The notes: generated by a model from the sequence alone, not told the origin. A DNA stretch of 64,000 bases from Desulfobacterales bacterium (GCA_016342285.1 JAEINQ010000013.1:1-64000); one strand, 5' to 3'; positions 8,459 through 17,724 are shown, counted from the first letter of the stretch. Translations and numbers: made by a program.

Positions 8459-9955
8459 CTAAGGCTTTTGTCGGACCGTCCGGTACCGCCCGTCGGCTGT
8501 TTTCTCAAAGGCCAGAATGTCGGTGATGCAGCCAAGCCTTTCTTCCGGATCGTGGGTGACGTAGATCAGCGTCGTATTCGCCCGGGCCACGGCAGCATCG
8601 ACCAGATCGAGAATTCGCTGCCGGTTGTCCGGATCCAGGCCTTGACAGGGTTCGTCGAGAATCAGCAGCCGGGGTGCCTTGACCATGGCCCGGGCCAGCA
8701 GCATCAGGCGCTGTTCGCCTTGGGAAAGTTGATCAAAGGGGCGATGGGAGAGGGGCTCGATGCCGAGGCTGCGGATCCACCCCTGGGCCGTTTCCAGTTG
8801 GCGGTCATCGGCTTTTCGGTAGAGGCCGAGACTGTCGAAGAAGCCGGACAGAACCACCTTTTGCGCGCTGATGCCGCACCGGTAGCGGATCTGGAGTTCC
8901 GGAGAGACCCGGCCGATCTTTTGACGAATATCCCAGATGCTCTCTCCGCTCCCCCGGCGGCGGCCGAAAAGTTCGACGGTGTTGGCGTACCCTTGCAGGT
9001 TCTCGGTGGTGATCAGGCCGAGCAGGGTCGATTTGCCGCATCCGTTGGGGCCGGTGATGGCCCAGTGTTCCCCGCAGCGGACCATCCAGTTCAGTCGGCT
9101 GATGACGGTCGTCGTGCCGTAGGAAACGGAAACGTCGTCCATTTTTATCAGTACCGTTTTTTTGGGATCGGTTGATTCGACCCTTGGTGGTTCGGCTCTT
9201 TCCGTTGGGACGCCTGGCGGGGTAGCCGTCAGGATTGCCCTGGGGCCTGCAGACAGCACCCGGCCGCCGTCCATGCGAAGGATATGGGTGATGCCCTCGG
9301 GCAGGTCTTTTTCCCGGTGGGCAACCACCACGGTTTGCACCCCCTGCGCCATGAGCCCTTGGATAACGTCTATCATCTGATCCCGTGTCGATGCATCCAG
9401 GCCGTCAAAGGGTTCATCGAGAATCAGTAGGCCGGGCGATGCCGATACGGCCCGGGCCAGCAGTACCCGCTGCATTTCGCCTGCGGAGAGTGCGACGATC
9501 TCCAGGTCCAGGAGCGGGGCGAGGCGAAATTGTGAGATGGTATCTGCCGCTGGCGTGTCGGTTTCCTGACGGGCAAGCAACCGGCGAACCGTTGTCCGGG
9601 CGATGGCGCCGCCGCTGAATTCGAAGGCCTCGGCCAGCCGCTCCTCCCGGTCCATGAGGCGCCGGTTCACATCGAAGCCGACATAGGCAACGGCCTCGGG
9701 CGCCGCCTCGCGGCGGTGCCGGCGAATACGTCCGGCCACCACCGGCACCCGGCCGGCCAGAGCCCGGACCAGGGTCGTTTTGCCGGCGCCGTTGGGGCCC
9801 ACTACGGCCCATTGCTCACCGGTGGATATTTCCCAGTTGGTGTCGGCCAGCAGGTGGCGGCTGCCAAGGCGCAGGGTCACCTGTTCCAGGGAGAGGAACA
9901 GCTCCCGGCGCACGCCTTTGCCGAGGCGATTTTGGGATGTCGGGCAGGGTGGCAT
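8459..9955 (-). CDS. Double ABC ATPase, ModF-like
   Basis: A protein of about 498 residues with two complete ABC ATPase domains and no membrane segment. Domain 1 has Walker A GPNGAGKTT and signature LSAGEMQRVLLARA; domain 2 has Walker A GPNGCGKST and signature LSQGEQRLMLLARA, each with an ILDEPxxGLD Walker B. This tandem arrangement and the GEQWAVVGPNGAGK / GEHWAITGPNGCGK phrasing match ModF/PhrA-type ATPases linked to molybdate or photorepair functions; the actual role is unknown. The start is uncertain: ATG 9955 has no clear SD, GTG 9913 is an alternative. Longer readings run into the divergent gene at 10052. No permease gene is adjacent. Confidence 0.85.
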   Translation of the reverse strand: MPPCPTSQNRLGKGVRRELFLSLEQVTLRLGSRHLLADTNWEISTGEQWAVVGPNGAGKTTLVRALAGRVPVVAGRIRRHRREAAPEAVAYVGFDVNRRLMDREERLAEAFEFSGGAIARTTVRRLLARQETDTPAADTISQFRLAPLLDLEIVALSAGEMQRVLLARAVSASPGLLILDEPFDGLDASTRDQMIDVIQGLMAQGVQTVVVAHREKDLPEGITHILRMDGGRVLSAGPRAILTATPPGVPTERAEPPRVESTDPKKTVLIKMDDVSVSYGTTTVISRLNWMVRCGEHWAITGPNGCGKSTLLGLITTENLQGYANTVELFGRRRGSGESIWDIRQKIGRVSPELQIRYRCGISAQKVVLSGFFDSLGLYRKADDRQLETAQGWIRSLGIEPLSHRPFDQLSQGEQRLMLLARAMVKAPRLLILDEPCQGLDPDNRQRILDLVDAAVARANTTLIYVTHDPEERLGCITDILAFEKTADGRYRTVRQKP

Positions 9956-10051
9956 CAATTGCGCAATCCGATTTCGTGTGTTATTTTTACCCTCTTTTGT
10001 GTGGCGCTGAATCGGCGCCCACCATATCAGAATGCCGATGAGAGGAAAACA

Positions 10052-10549
10052 ATGGGATTTTCGATAAAAGACGAGTTGGAAAACGCTGCCGCCGAGGATT
10101 TTTTGCCCCAGAATCTGCCGCCCAAACTGTTGGCCGTGATCGGGTTGCGGGTGGATGAGTTCCTGCAGCAATACGCCGATATCGCCACCGAGGGCGATCC
10201 GGCAACGGCACGGATCAAGTTTCATCCGGATATTTTAGACATTGTCACCAGGCTCTATGTGGCTGTCCACGGGGACCACGATGTCGATACCGGCGATGTG
10301 CGCAATATCTTAACGTTCCAGGAAGCGATCAATCGCGGGGCCATCAATTATTGCATGGCCGCTTTTCGTGAAACCGTGGGGCGAGATGCGGGGATTGACT
10401 ACGAGAAGCCGGAGCTTTCAACTATTCTCACCAAACCGCCGGAATCCTACGACTGCCACGATCTGCTGGCATACATGCGAAAGACCAACTGCCAGAACTG
10501 CGCCGGGAGCGGTTCCCAGGGGGGGATTATGCCGGGAATGCCCCAGTGA
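10052..10549 (+). CDS. Conserved-looking hypothetical protein with Cys-pair tail
   Basis: A 165-residue, probably soluble protein that I do not recognise. It is mostly helical, with a C-terminal tail TNCQNCAGSGSQGG that carries a CxxC pair and a glycine-rich end, suggesting metal binding or redox. The start is ATG 10052 with SD AGAGGA; longer upstream readings overlap the divergent ABC gene and have no support. It is followed by a short family A repeat and then the GspE gene on the same strand, 118 bp away, so co-transcription with gspE and the HDOD gene is possible. Confidence 0.7.
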   Translation: MGFSIKDELENAAAEDFLPQNLPPKLLAVIGLRVDEFLQQYADIATEGDPATARIKFHPDILDIVTRLYVAVHGDHDVDTGDVRNILTFQEAINRGAINYCMAAFRETVGRDAGIDYEKPELSTILTKPPESYDCHDLLAYMRKTNCQNCAGSGSQGGIMPGMPQ

Positions 10550-10573
10550 CCCCGGTCCGTGAGTGAATTTTCA

Positions 10574-10606
10574 ATACGCAGTAGGAATCCACGTCCTGTG
10601 GGCGCG
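10574..10606 (+). repeat. Dispersed repeat family A, truncated copy
   Basis: Contains GTAGGAATCCACGTCC and TGTGGGCG, then diverges into a GC-rich hairpin (CGCGGGGCCGGGG). It lies 25 bp after the stop of the upstream gene and before gspE, one of the copies placed downstream rather than upstream of a gene. Confidence 0.65.
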
Positions 10607-10667
10607 CGTTTTTTTCGCGGGGCCGGGGTCTTTGCCGGTCCGGGACGCATAACGGAGTAGCGCCATC

Positions 10668-12590
10668 ATGAGCCGCCCGACGTTGAACCCATCCAAAAAG
10701 CCATCAACCGACGGCAAGCCGACGCCGCCAGAGACCGATGGCCCCCGGGATCTGATCTCCCTGCTGGTGTACCATGGCCATCTGTCTGCCGATCAGTTGG
10801 CCTATGCCGTTCGGATCCGTTCCAAACTCGAGACCCAGCGCACCATGCTCGACGTGCTCAAGGAACTGAAGCTGGTCACCGACGATCAGATCCGCGAGAC
10901 CATTCTCACCAACCTCGGCATCCTGCCCATCGGCGGGCTTCTGGTGGATCTGGGGCTGCTGACCAAAGACGATCTTCAAGTGGGGCTGGCTGTCCAGTCC
11001 CAGGAGACCCCACGCCGAAAACTAGGCGAAGTGCTGGTGGCCCATCACTTCGTGCAGGAGAAGAAGCTGGTGGACGTCCTGTCCATGCAACTGGGATTTC
11101 CCGTTGCCGAACCGGATTTTGCCGAGGTGGATCCCGAACTCTTTTCCCGGGCGCCGGTGTCATTGTACACCTCCTATCATTTCATGCCCCTGGGTATGGA
11201 GGGCGATCAGACCGTCATCGCCTTTGCCGATCCGCTGGACCTCTGGGCCATGGACGAGGCGAAAAAATACTTCGGCGCTCAGATTCGGCCGGCCATCTCC
11301 ACCCGCCTGTCCATCTACCGGGCCATTGTGAGGATGAGACCCGATGCCGAAGACAACCGGGGGAGCGTCCAGGTCCTTTCCTCACCGGTGGATGTCGTCA
11401 ACGAGATCATCGTATCGGCCATTGACGACGGGAGTGTCAGCGACATTCACATGGAGCCCATGGCGGATCGGTTCCGTATCCGTTTTCGCCGGGACGGGGT
11501 GCTGATTGGCTTCAAGGATTACGATCGCCAGGTGATGCCGGGCGTCACCAGCCGGATCAAGGTGATGTGCGGCGCCGACATTACCGAGAGGCGGCGCCAC
11601 CAGGGTGGGCGCCTGCTCTTTGAACACCAGGGTCGGCAAATGGACCTGCGGGCTTCCTTCTTTGTCACGGTTCATGGCGAAAAGATTGTTCTGCGTCTGC
11701 TCAACCGGCAGAGCGAACTGTTGAAAATCGATGACATCGGCATGCCGCCGCGTATGCTGGAGCGCTTTCGGGAAGATGCTCTGGATTGCCCCAGCGGGGT
11801 GATCATTATCACCGGTCCCACGGGCTCGGGAAAGACCACTACCGTCTATAGCTGCATCAATCATCTCAACAATTCCCAGACCAGTATCATCACTGCCGAA
11901 GAACCGGTTGAGTATGTCATCGACGGCATCGCCCAGTGTTCCATCAACCCCAGAATCAACCTGACCTTTGAGGAGACCCTGCGCCACATTGTGCGCCAGG
12001 ATCCGGACGTGGTCGTCATCGGAGAAATCCGGGATGAATATTCTGCCGGAGTCGCGGTCCAGGCGGCCCTGACCGGGCACAAGGTACTGACCACCTTTCA
12101 TACGGAGGACAGCATCGGTGGCCTGATTCGACTGCTCAACATGGATATCGATGCATTCCTGATCTCGTCGACGGTGGTCTGCGTGGTGGCCCAGAGACTG
12201 CTGCGCCGGGTCTGTCCCGATTGCGCCGTTGCCTATGTGCCGACCCCCCGGGATTTGCTGAGGCTGCGGTACAACCAAAAGGAGATGCGGGGCGGACGCT
12301 TTCTTCAGGGCCGGGGCTGTGCGGCCTGCCGGTACACGGGCTATCGGGGCCGGGTGGGCGTTTTTGAGATGCTGGTCTTAAACGAGCCGGTGCGAGACAG
12401 TATCATCTCTCGAAAAACGAGCCATCAGATCCGTCAGATCAGCATTGAATCGACGGGGCTGGTGACCCTTCTTGAAGACGGCGTGGCCAAGGCGGCGGCA
12501 GGTCAAACGACCATCGAGGAAGTGCTTCGAAGCCTGCCGAGGCTTCACAAACCAAGACCTCTGGAAGAGATTCAGTATCTTCTCGGATAA
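10668..12590 (+). CDS. GspE/PilB-type secretion ATPase
   Basis: A 640-residue hexameric traffic ATPase of the GspE/PilB/MshE family, cytoplasmic. Two N-terminal MshEN-like domains span residues about 25-190 (LISLLVYHGHLSADQLAYA, then GGLLVDLGLLTKDDLQVGL and KLGEVLVAHHFVQEKKL), usually nucleotide or c-di-GMP sensors. The ATPase domain has GPTGSGKTTT (Walker A), an Asp box, the RQDPDVVVIGEIRD Walker B and the His box TGHKVLTTFHTEDS. A four-cysteine zinc element is present (CPDC, then CAAC). No other type II secretion or pilus gene is in the window, so it is an orphan. Confidence 0.93.
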   Translation: MSRPTLNPSKKPSTDGKPTPPETDGPRDLISLLVYHGHLSADQLAYAVRIRSKLETQRTMLDVLKELKLVTDDQIRETILTNLGILPIGGLLVDLGLLTKDDLQVGLAVQSQETPRRKLGEVLVAHHFVQEKKLVDVLSMQLGFPVAEPDFAEVDPELFSRAPVSLYTSYHFMPLGMEGDQTVIAFADPLDLWAMDEAKKYFGAQIRPAISTRLSIYRAIVRMRPDAEDNRGSVQVLSSPVDVVNEIIVSAIDDGSVSDIHMEPMADRFRIRFRRDGVLIGFKDYDRQVMPGVTSRIKVMCGADITERRRHQGGRLLFEHQGRQMDLRASFFVTVHGEKIVLRLLNRQSELLKIDDIGMPPRMLERFREDALDCPSGVIIITGPTGSGKTTTVYSCINHLNNSQTSIITAEEPVEYVIDGIAQCSINPRINLTFEETLRHIVRQDPDVVVIGEIRDEYSAGVAVQAALTGHKVLTTFHTEDSIGGLIRLLNMDIDAFLISSTVVCVVAQRLLRRVCPDCAVAYVPTPRDLLRLRYNQKEMRGGRFLQGRGCAACRYTGYRGRVGVFEMLVLNEPVRDSIISRKTSHQIRQISIESTGLVTLLEDGVAKAAAGQTTIEEVLRSLPRLHKPRPLEEIQYLLG

Positions 12591-12604
12591 TCGACCTGGC
12601 GCGA

Positions 12605-12700
12605 TTTTACTTCGAAATAGAAATCCACGTCCTGTGGGCGTGGTCAGAGTCAATCGGCTATATCGATAGAATCGCCGGCAAATGCCTAAATTTTAGGCAC
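12605..12700 (+). repeat. Dispersed repeat family A copy plus palindrome
   Basis: AATCCACGTCCTGTGGGCGTGG, TCAGAGTCAATCGGCTATATCG and GCCGGCAAATGCCTAAA, ending in the perfect palindrome TGCCTAAATTTTAGGCA. It begins 14 bp after the gspE stop and could serve as a 3' hairpin. Confidence 0.75.
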
Positions 12701-12774
12701 TTCAAACTTCAAGCATACAGGACAACCCCTTCAAGGGGCAAACCAAAGCCTGGTCCTCTATCCCAGGATTCTTT

Positions 12775-13632
12775 GTGCAACCGTGGGGTCCTATGCATCA
12801 GGTGAAATCACTTCTGGAGATCATTGACGAACGTCTGGCCGATGACGCGACCCTGCTTCCGGTCTTTGACCGAACCGCCATTCAGGTGCAGCGGGAGATC
12901 GCCAAGGCCGACCCGGACGTCGGAACGATCGAGCGGCTCATTGTCAGCGACCAGTCTCTGACCAGCCAGGTGTTGCGCACGGCCAACTCCGCTTTCTACA
13001 AGGGGCTGAGCAAGGTGGCAACCATTCGAAGCGCCATTGTCCGGCTCGGCACCGAGGAGATTGCCAAGATCGTTCTGCTGGTGACCCAGCGTCGTCAGTT
13101 TCAGACCCGGGATCCGAAATTTCGTCAGAAAATGCTGGACCTTTGGAAGCATTCCGTGGGGTGCGGCATCGGCGCCCAGTGGCTGGCAAAAGAATGCGGC
13201 TTTCGAAGCATGGTTTACCATGCTTTTACCGCTGGACTGCTTCACGACGTGGGGAAACTGTTGCTGATGAGCGTGCTTTCAGCCATTGACCGGTCGCCCG
13301 AAATCGATATGAGCTATTCCGACGAACTGACCCGGGAGATTCTGGAAGGGTTTCATGCCCGGTACGGGCACGATCTTTTAAAGAACTGGAACCTTCCGGA
13401 GATTTACTGCCGTGCGGCGCGTGACCACCATATCGATGACTTCGACAAGAACGACACCCTGCTGCTGCTGATTCGGGTCGCCAACCAGGCCTGTCACAAG
13501 CTGGGTATCGGCTGTGACCCAGACCCGGACCTGGCGGTCTCGGCCCTGCCCGAAGCCAGCCTGCTGGGGGTGTCGGAGATCATTCTGGCCAGGTTGGAGA
13601 TTCAACTGGAAGACGCGCTGATCCTGGCCTGA
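12775..13632 (+). CDS. HDOD domain protein
   Basis: A 285-residue single-domain HDOD protein (HD-related output domain), commonly part of signalling or regulatory circuits. Features: QSLTSQVLRTANSAFYKG, the family signature with an NS pair; TIRSAIVRLGTEEI; and the degenerate HD motif HAFTAGLLHDVGKLLL, whose His-Asp pair is retained. The GTG at 12775 has an AGGA six bases upstream; ATG 12793 is a plausible shorter start. It follows gspE on the same strand with a family A repeat between. A link to surface motility or secretion via GspE is conjecture. Confidence 0.9.
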   Translation: MQPWGPMHQVKSLLEIIDERLADDATLLPVFDRTAIQVQREIAKADPDVGTIERLIVSDQSLTSQVLRTANSAFYKGLSKVATIRSAIVRLGTEEIAKIVLLVTQRRQFQTRDPKFRQKMLDLWKHSVGCGIGAQWLAKECGFRSMVYHAFTAGLLHDVGKLLLMSVLSAIDRSPEIDMSYSDELTREILEGFHARYGHDLLKNWNLPEIYCRAARDHHIDDFDKNDTLLLLIRVANQACHKLGIGCDPDPDLAVSALPEASLLGVSEIILARLEIQLEDALILA

Positions 13633-13652
13633 CAGATATTTCAATTTCTGGG

Positions 13653-14045
13653 TCAGGATTCCTGGCCCGATTCCCCGTCCCCGATCAGGGGGCGTTCCTT
13701 ATCGGTGTTGAATACCACCAGAAACCGAACCGCATCGGGTTTGTCATCAATTCGGCATCGTCGGCAGATCTCCTTTACCAGGGGGGTGCCGCTTTCTTCA
13801 CTGGTTTTGGTCAGGTGAAGGCGAATGCCCTTAAAGCCGGGTCCCTCTTCCCGGAAGAGGAAGGCGGCGTGGGGGTTGGATTGAAGATTGTGGTGGGACA
13901 GGCGATCACGCATGATAAACCCAAGGCTGCCATCCGCCATCACATGGGGCCTTGCGTAGACGGCGGCATTGACCCTGCCCGTATCGTCAGCGGTGGACAG
14001 AATGCCCATTCCCCGGGTTCCTTCGAAGTAGTCTTTCAGATTCAT
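13653..14045 (-). CDS. Pyridoxamine-5'-phosphate-oxidase-fold protein
   Basis: A 130-residue flavin-binding split-barrel protein. The N-terminal segment MGILSTADDTGRVNAAVYARP and the following LGFIMRDRLSHHNLQSNPHAAFLFRE are typical of the small PPOX family (FMN-dependent, often of unknown substrate). SD AGGAG lies upstream of 14045. There is no linked biosynthetic gene; it converges on the HDOD gene. A role in pyridoxal phosphate synthesis is unlikely for this short subgroup. Confidence 0.85.
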   Translation of the reverse strand: MNLKDYFEGTRGMGILSTADDTGRVNAAVYARPHVMADGSLGFIMRDRLSHHNLQSNPHAAFLFREEGPGFKGIRLHLTKTSEESGTPLVKEICRRCRIDDKPDAVRFLVVFNTDKERPLIGDGESGQES

Positions 14046-14185
14046 TAGCGTTTCTCCTTGTTATTTGGTTTCCATCCATAAATGGTCTTTTTGCCCAACC
14101 CTCCAGATGCGGACCGGTCTCGGCGTCAATCTATGCAATTTCTAATGCGGCGCAGCACGTTACGCTTCCGCGTAATTCCTTGATG

Positions 14186-14232
14186 GCCTTGACCTTGGAC
14201 ATTGAGCATTTGGCTCTCCCTCTGGGTGCGGA
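14186..14232 (+). repeat. Dispersed repeat family B fragment
   Basis: CCTTGGACATTGAGCATTTGG followed by a C-rich stretch; a short copy of the family B heptad tract with the hairpin part missing. It lies in the 200-bp gap between two minus-strand genes. Confidence 0.5.
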
Positions 14233-14246
14233 TTCTTTACTGCCGG

Positions 14247-15431
14247 CTATTCCTGGACCCGGGATCCCCAGACCGCATACACCGGGTCTGACAGATACAG
14301 TTCACGGGCGTATTTGTCGTCCCGTGGACGGGGAAGTCCGCGCATGGAATAGGTGCTCAGATTGTCGAAGGCACCGCTCTTCAGGAAGTACTCCGAAACC
14401 AGACCAACCCGTTCGAATTCGTGGAGTTGCTCCCAGATTTGAATGGTTTTGGGAGGAAACCAGCGATTGGAAAACGTCACCACAAAGACGCCGCCGGGTT
14501 TCAAAACCCGGGCCACATCGGCGAAGATTTCCAGGGGCCGGGTCAGGTATTCCACGGAAACCGTACAGATGACCACATCGAAAGACGCGGCTCCAAAAGG
14601 CAGCACCGGGTCGGCATTCAGGTCGTGCACCTTGATTCCGGTCAGGCGGGGATTCTGCTCCAGTTCGGTGCGGTTCATGCCCAGACCCGATACCCCTTCA
14701 GGCCGTGCGCCTTCAGGGAGATGAGAGGTCCAACTGGCCATAAGGTCGAGCACCTGCATGCCGTCTTTGACGAAGCGTTTGTAAATGTCTGACACCATCT
14801 CCCGGGCGGTTTCGTCCAGATGATGCACGAGGCGGGGATTGCCGTAGAACCGGTCATCGGGCTGCTCGTCTTTGCGGGCGAAGGGCGTGCCGCTGAAAAA
14901 GTCCGTGGGTGTTCCCTGCCAGCGGGCCTGCATGCCGGGTCCTTCGGTGAGCCGTCCCACCCAGTCGATGCTGCTTCCGCCGCGCTCGACCTTCTGATCC
15001 GATATCTGTCCCACTGTCATGGACAGAAACAGCGGGTAAGGTGAAAGCGGGTGGTCCATGTCCACATCCAAGTGACCGTTGCTGACGCCCACGCATCGGA
15101 ATGGTTGAATGTTCTGGGGAAACACGCCGGGGAGTCCGCTGAGCCGACCCTTGGGATAAAACCGGCCGGCCTGGGGCGCCAAGCTGAACCGTCTGCGGTC
15201 GACTTTTATCGGCCTGCCGTTTTTTCCAAACAGCTCGCCCGGAGCCAAATCAACGGATGCCTTTTCCCAGGCACGTTTTCCTGTCACCGCCTGGCTGACG
15301 CCGTCCGGCAGCCAGTCCCGCCACAGGCTGACGCCCCGCGCGGCGTAGCTTTCAAAGTGAGACGCGGTGTTGCTCTTCCATTTCAACTGAAGTGCGATAT
15401 CGGTTACACTGTTGAGATCAATGATATCCAT
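14247..15431 (-). CDS. SAM-dependent methyltransferase with long N-terminal domain
   Basis: A 394-residue protein. Residues about 215-340 form a class I methyltransferase domain: QVLDLMASWTSHLP (motif I, with the usual glycine-rich loop replaced by MASWTSHLP), VHDLNADPVLPFGAASFDVVICTVSVEYL, then VLKPGGVFVVTFSNRW, as in the Methyltransf_11/UbiE-like group. The N-terminal 200 residues are unassigned and include AGRFYPKGRLSGL and QNIQPFRCVG. SD GAGGAG is upstream of 15431. The substrate is not known. Downstream minus-strand genes begin only after a family B tract. Confidence 0.85.
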   Translation of the reverse strand: MDIIDLNSVTDIALQLKWKSNTASHFESYAARGVSLWRDWLPDGVSQAVTGKRAWEKASVDLAPGELFGKNGRPIKVDRRRFSLAPQAGRFYPKGRLSGLPGVFPQNIQPFRCVGVSNGHLDVDMDHPLSPYPLFLSMTVGQISDQKVERGGSSIDWVGRLTEGPGMQARWQGTPTDFFSGTPFARKDEQPDDRFYGNPRLVHHLDETAREMVSDIYKRFVKDGMQVLDLMASWTSHLPEGARPEGVSGLGMNRTELEQNPRLTGIKVHDLNADPVLPFGAASFDVVICTVSVEYLTRPLEIFADVARVLKPGGVFVVTFSNRWFPPKTIQIWEQLHEFERVGLVSEYFLKSGAFDNLSTYSMRGLPRPRDDKYARELYLSDPVYAVWGSRVQE

Positions 15432-15611
15432 GGTTTTCTCCTCATATTGGCGATGTTTTCCGTTTCCATGAGGGAAAATTAACCATCCAAACGGAGAAAA
15501 CCATGTGAATCAAATAACGGTTGAGTGAGGGGCAAAAACTACCATCAGGCGCCGCAGGCGTCCCGCGGCCCATCTACAGGCCTGCTGGCGACAGGCGTAA
15601 TGGATGAGGTA

Positions 15612-16514
15612 TCAGGAAATGGAGATCAGGTAGCTTCTCAGGTTGGTCTGGCGCTTTTTCAGGCCAAATTTTTTCCGCAGGTTTTTTCGATGAAAATGGA
15701 CGGTGGTTTCCGACACGTTCAAGAGGTCGGCGATCTCCTTGCTGGCCTTTCCGTCTTTGACCAGGGACGCCACCTGAATCTCCTGGGGGGTTAAAATAAT
15801 ACTGGCATGGGTCAGATTCTGCATCATCGGCGAGATGATGTCCCGGAGGTGGGAGTCGATGATCTCCACCACGGTTTTGTCCCTGGACTTGAGGCCGGAC
15901 CGCTGAAGCTTTTCCACGTAGGGCATCACCAGATCCTTGATGTTGGTAATCACCTTTTGTTCCAGCTCGGACTTGTCCCCTTCCCGTTGTTTCAAAAGTA
16001 CTTTCAGGGCAATGTTGGCCTCTTCCAGTTCCAATTTCTGACGGGTCAACTCGGCCTGGCTTTTGCGCAGGGCCTCTTCGGCAAGCTTTAACCCCGTGAT
16101 TTCCTCGTGACTGACGACAACCCGGGTGGGGCCGTCCCCGGACATTCTTATGGCGCGTACGTAGTACCAATGGGGTGAGTCCTGGTCGGGGCATGGATAA
16201 TCAAGCAAAAAGGTTTCAGCGCGTCCGTCGATCACGTTGCGGATACCGTCGGCGACGGCCCGCGCATTGTCGCCGTCTTCCCCTTTGGCCGCATTGCAGA
16301 TTTCCAGATAGTTGTCGCCAATGGAATCGTGCCCTTCGGGCATGCCGCTTTTGACGGCAAAATCACGCCAGGCCCGGTTGGTATCCAGGATCACACCTGT
16401 TTCATCCACGATGGCGATGTGGGCGGAAAGCGAGTCGAGTACGGTACGTGCCTCTTCTGAGGAATAGCACAGCGGTCGGTGTTCTTTCCCTGCACGAACG
16501 TTTGTGTTTTTCAT
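15612..16514 (-). CDS. PAS-LuxR transcriptional regulator
   Basis: A 300-residue regulator. A PAS sensor domain spans residues about 28-150 (SAHIAIVDETGVILDTNRAW), followed by a coiled segment about 145-185 (EEALRKSQAELTRQKLELEE), and a LuxR/GerE helix-turn-helix at about 235-290 (LTPQEIQVASLVKDGKASKEIADLLNVSE, then VHFHRKNLRKKFGL). This PAS-coil-LuxR architecture is frequent in sulfate reducers. No receiver domain is present, so the signal is probably sensed directly. A family B repeat tract sits directly upstream of the start. Confidence 0.93.
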   Translation of the reverse strand: MKNTNVRAGKEHRPLCYSSEEARTVLDSLSAHIAIVDETGVILDTNRAWRDFAVKSGMPEGHDSIGDNYLEICNAAKGEDGDNARAVADGIRNVIDGRAETFLLDYPCPDQDSPHWYYVRAIRMSGDGPTRVVVSHEEITGLKLAEEALRKSQAELTRQKLELEEANIALKVLLKQREGDKSELEQKVITNIKDLVMPYVEKLQRSGLKSRDKTVVEIIDSHLRDIISPMMQNLTHASIILTPQEIQVASLVKDGKASKEIADLLNVSETTVHFHRKNLRKKFGLKKRQTNLRSYLISIS

Positions 16515-16536
16515 GGATCGCCCCGCAATCGACCGA

Positions 16537-16630
16537 TTTGGACATTGAACATTGAGCGTTGAATATTGAACATCATGCCCCCTTTCAGGGCCGCCTCAGG
16601 CCGCCCGCTCGGCCGTCGGAGGCGCCCTGA
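16537..16630 (+). repeat. Dispersed repeat family B copy
   Basis: Heptad-like tract TTGGACATTGAACATTGAG and TTGAATATTGAACAT followed by a CCCCCTTTCAGGG element and a CCGCCCGCTCGGCCGTCGG hairpin region. It occupies the space between the LuxR start (16514, read leftwards) and the 3' end of the thioredoxin fusion gene. Confidence 0.65.
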
Positions 16631-17707
16631 TTACTTCACCATTGTGTATCCCGCCCTTTGCCAATCCAGAATGCCGCCGCGAAGATGGGCGATGTCGGTG
16701 AACCCGGCGCCGACGAGGATTTCAGATGCCACGACGCTGCGATTTCCCGAGCGGCAGTAGACCAATATTTTCTTCTCTTTGTAGTCGGCGATTTCGTTGA
16801 TGCGGGCCTGGAGTTGGGCGACGGGAATGAGTCTGGCGCCGGCAATGTGGCCGCCGTAGTACTCACCCGGCGTGCGCACGTCGAGGATCAGGGGGGATTG
16901 GGCCGCGATCAGGGCCTTGGCCGCCGAAGCGTCGATTTCCGCATAGGCGATCCGGTCTGCCACTGCAAAGGGCATGACCACCACCTGGCCGTGGCGGGTT
17001 TCTTCCCCTGATGGGCAGTTGCCGTTGCAAAAAACCGGAAAGACCCCGGCCGTCTTGGCTTTGAACGTGACCTCCAGGGCTTCGCCGGGGCCGACCTCCT
17101 TGCGGATGCCGTATTCGGGGATGGCGATGCCGTAAGCAAAGGCGATGTCCTTGACCACGATCCGGACCGTTTCGCCGCGGTAGACATAGACACTGTCAAA
17201 GGCGGCCTGGGCAGAACGCTCGACGATCCGGACCCCTTCCACCAGGCGGCCGTCCGGCCCTTCGGTGCTGCTCCGGGCCGGTGCGGGTGAGAACCGCTGC
17301 ACGGCCCGGACATAGGCCTCCTTGGGGTTGAGTCCCATGATGGTGTGGACCGGTTTGCCATCAAGGACGAACTGCACAAAAGGGATGCCGCGCACGCCGG
17401 CCTGCCGGGCCAGCTTCCGGTGGGCGTCCACATCGACTTTGTAGAAGGCCACCTGACCCTCGAACCGCTTGGCCATACTTTCCAGCACAGGGGCCAGTTG
17501 GCGGCAGGGGCTGCACCAGTCGGCGTAAAAGTCAAAGACAGCCAGTTGTCCCTGCGTTTTTGCCAGCGCTTGCCCGTAATCGGTTTCACTGGAAATCGCC
17601 GTGATGCCATGGGCGCGGTTGCCACTGCCGCCCGTCGGAAGCCACAGGGCGGCAACGATGGCAGCCACAATCACCGGAAGAGTGATCAGTAGGAATTTTC
17701 TGGGCAT
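16631..17707 (-). CDS. Thioredoxin-cupredoxin-rhodanese fusion protein
   Basis: A 358-residue envelope protein with four parts. Residues 5-23 are an N-terminal hydrophobic anchor. About 38-140 is a thioredoxin domain with active site WCSPC (Cys65, Cys68). About 155-247 is a cupredoxin-like strand domain with Cys227, Cys231, His239 and Met245, recalling the CuA loop of cytochrome oxidase subunit II but with longer spacing and without the upstream His. About 258-358 is a rhodanese domain with active loop CRSGNRS (Cys318). It probably handles thiols or sulfane sulfur outside the cytoplasmic membrane. SD AGGAG precedes the ATG. The peroxiredoxin gene directly upstream (17 bp) suggests a shared redox-defence operon. 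Confidence 0.9.
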   Translation of the reverse strand: MPRKFLLITLPVIVAAIVAALWLPTGGSGNRAHGITAISSETDYGQALAKTQGQLAVFDFYADWCSPCRQLAPVLESMAKRFEGQVAFYKVDVDAHRKLARQAGVRGIPFVQFVLDGKPVHTIMGLNPKEAYVRAVQRFSPAPARSSTEGPDGRLVEGVRIVERSAQAAFDSVYVYRGETVRIVVKDIAFAYGIAIPEYGIRKEVGPGEALEVTFKAKTAGVFPVFCNGNCPSGEETRHGQVVVMPFAVADRIAYAEIDASAAKALIAAQSPLILDVRTPGEYYGGHIAGARLIPVAQLQARINEIADYKEKKILVYCRSGNRSVVASEILVGAGFTDIAHLRGGILDWQRAGYTMVK

Positions 17708-17724
17708 GGCAAAGCTCCTGTCCG

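Noticed and set aside
9716..10051. Upstream extension of the 165-residue gene
   Set aside because: It would overlap the divergent ABC ATPase coding region and lacks protein-like content; ATG 10052 has a good SD.
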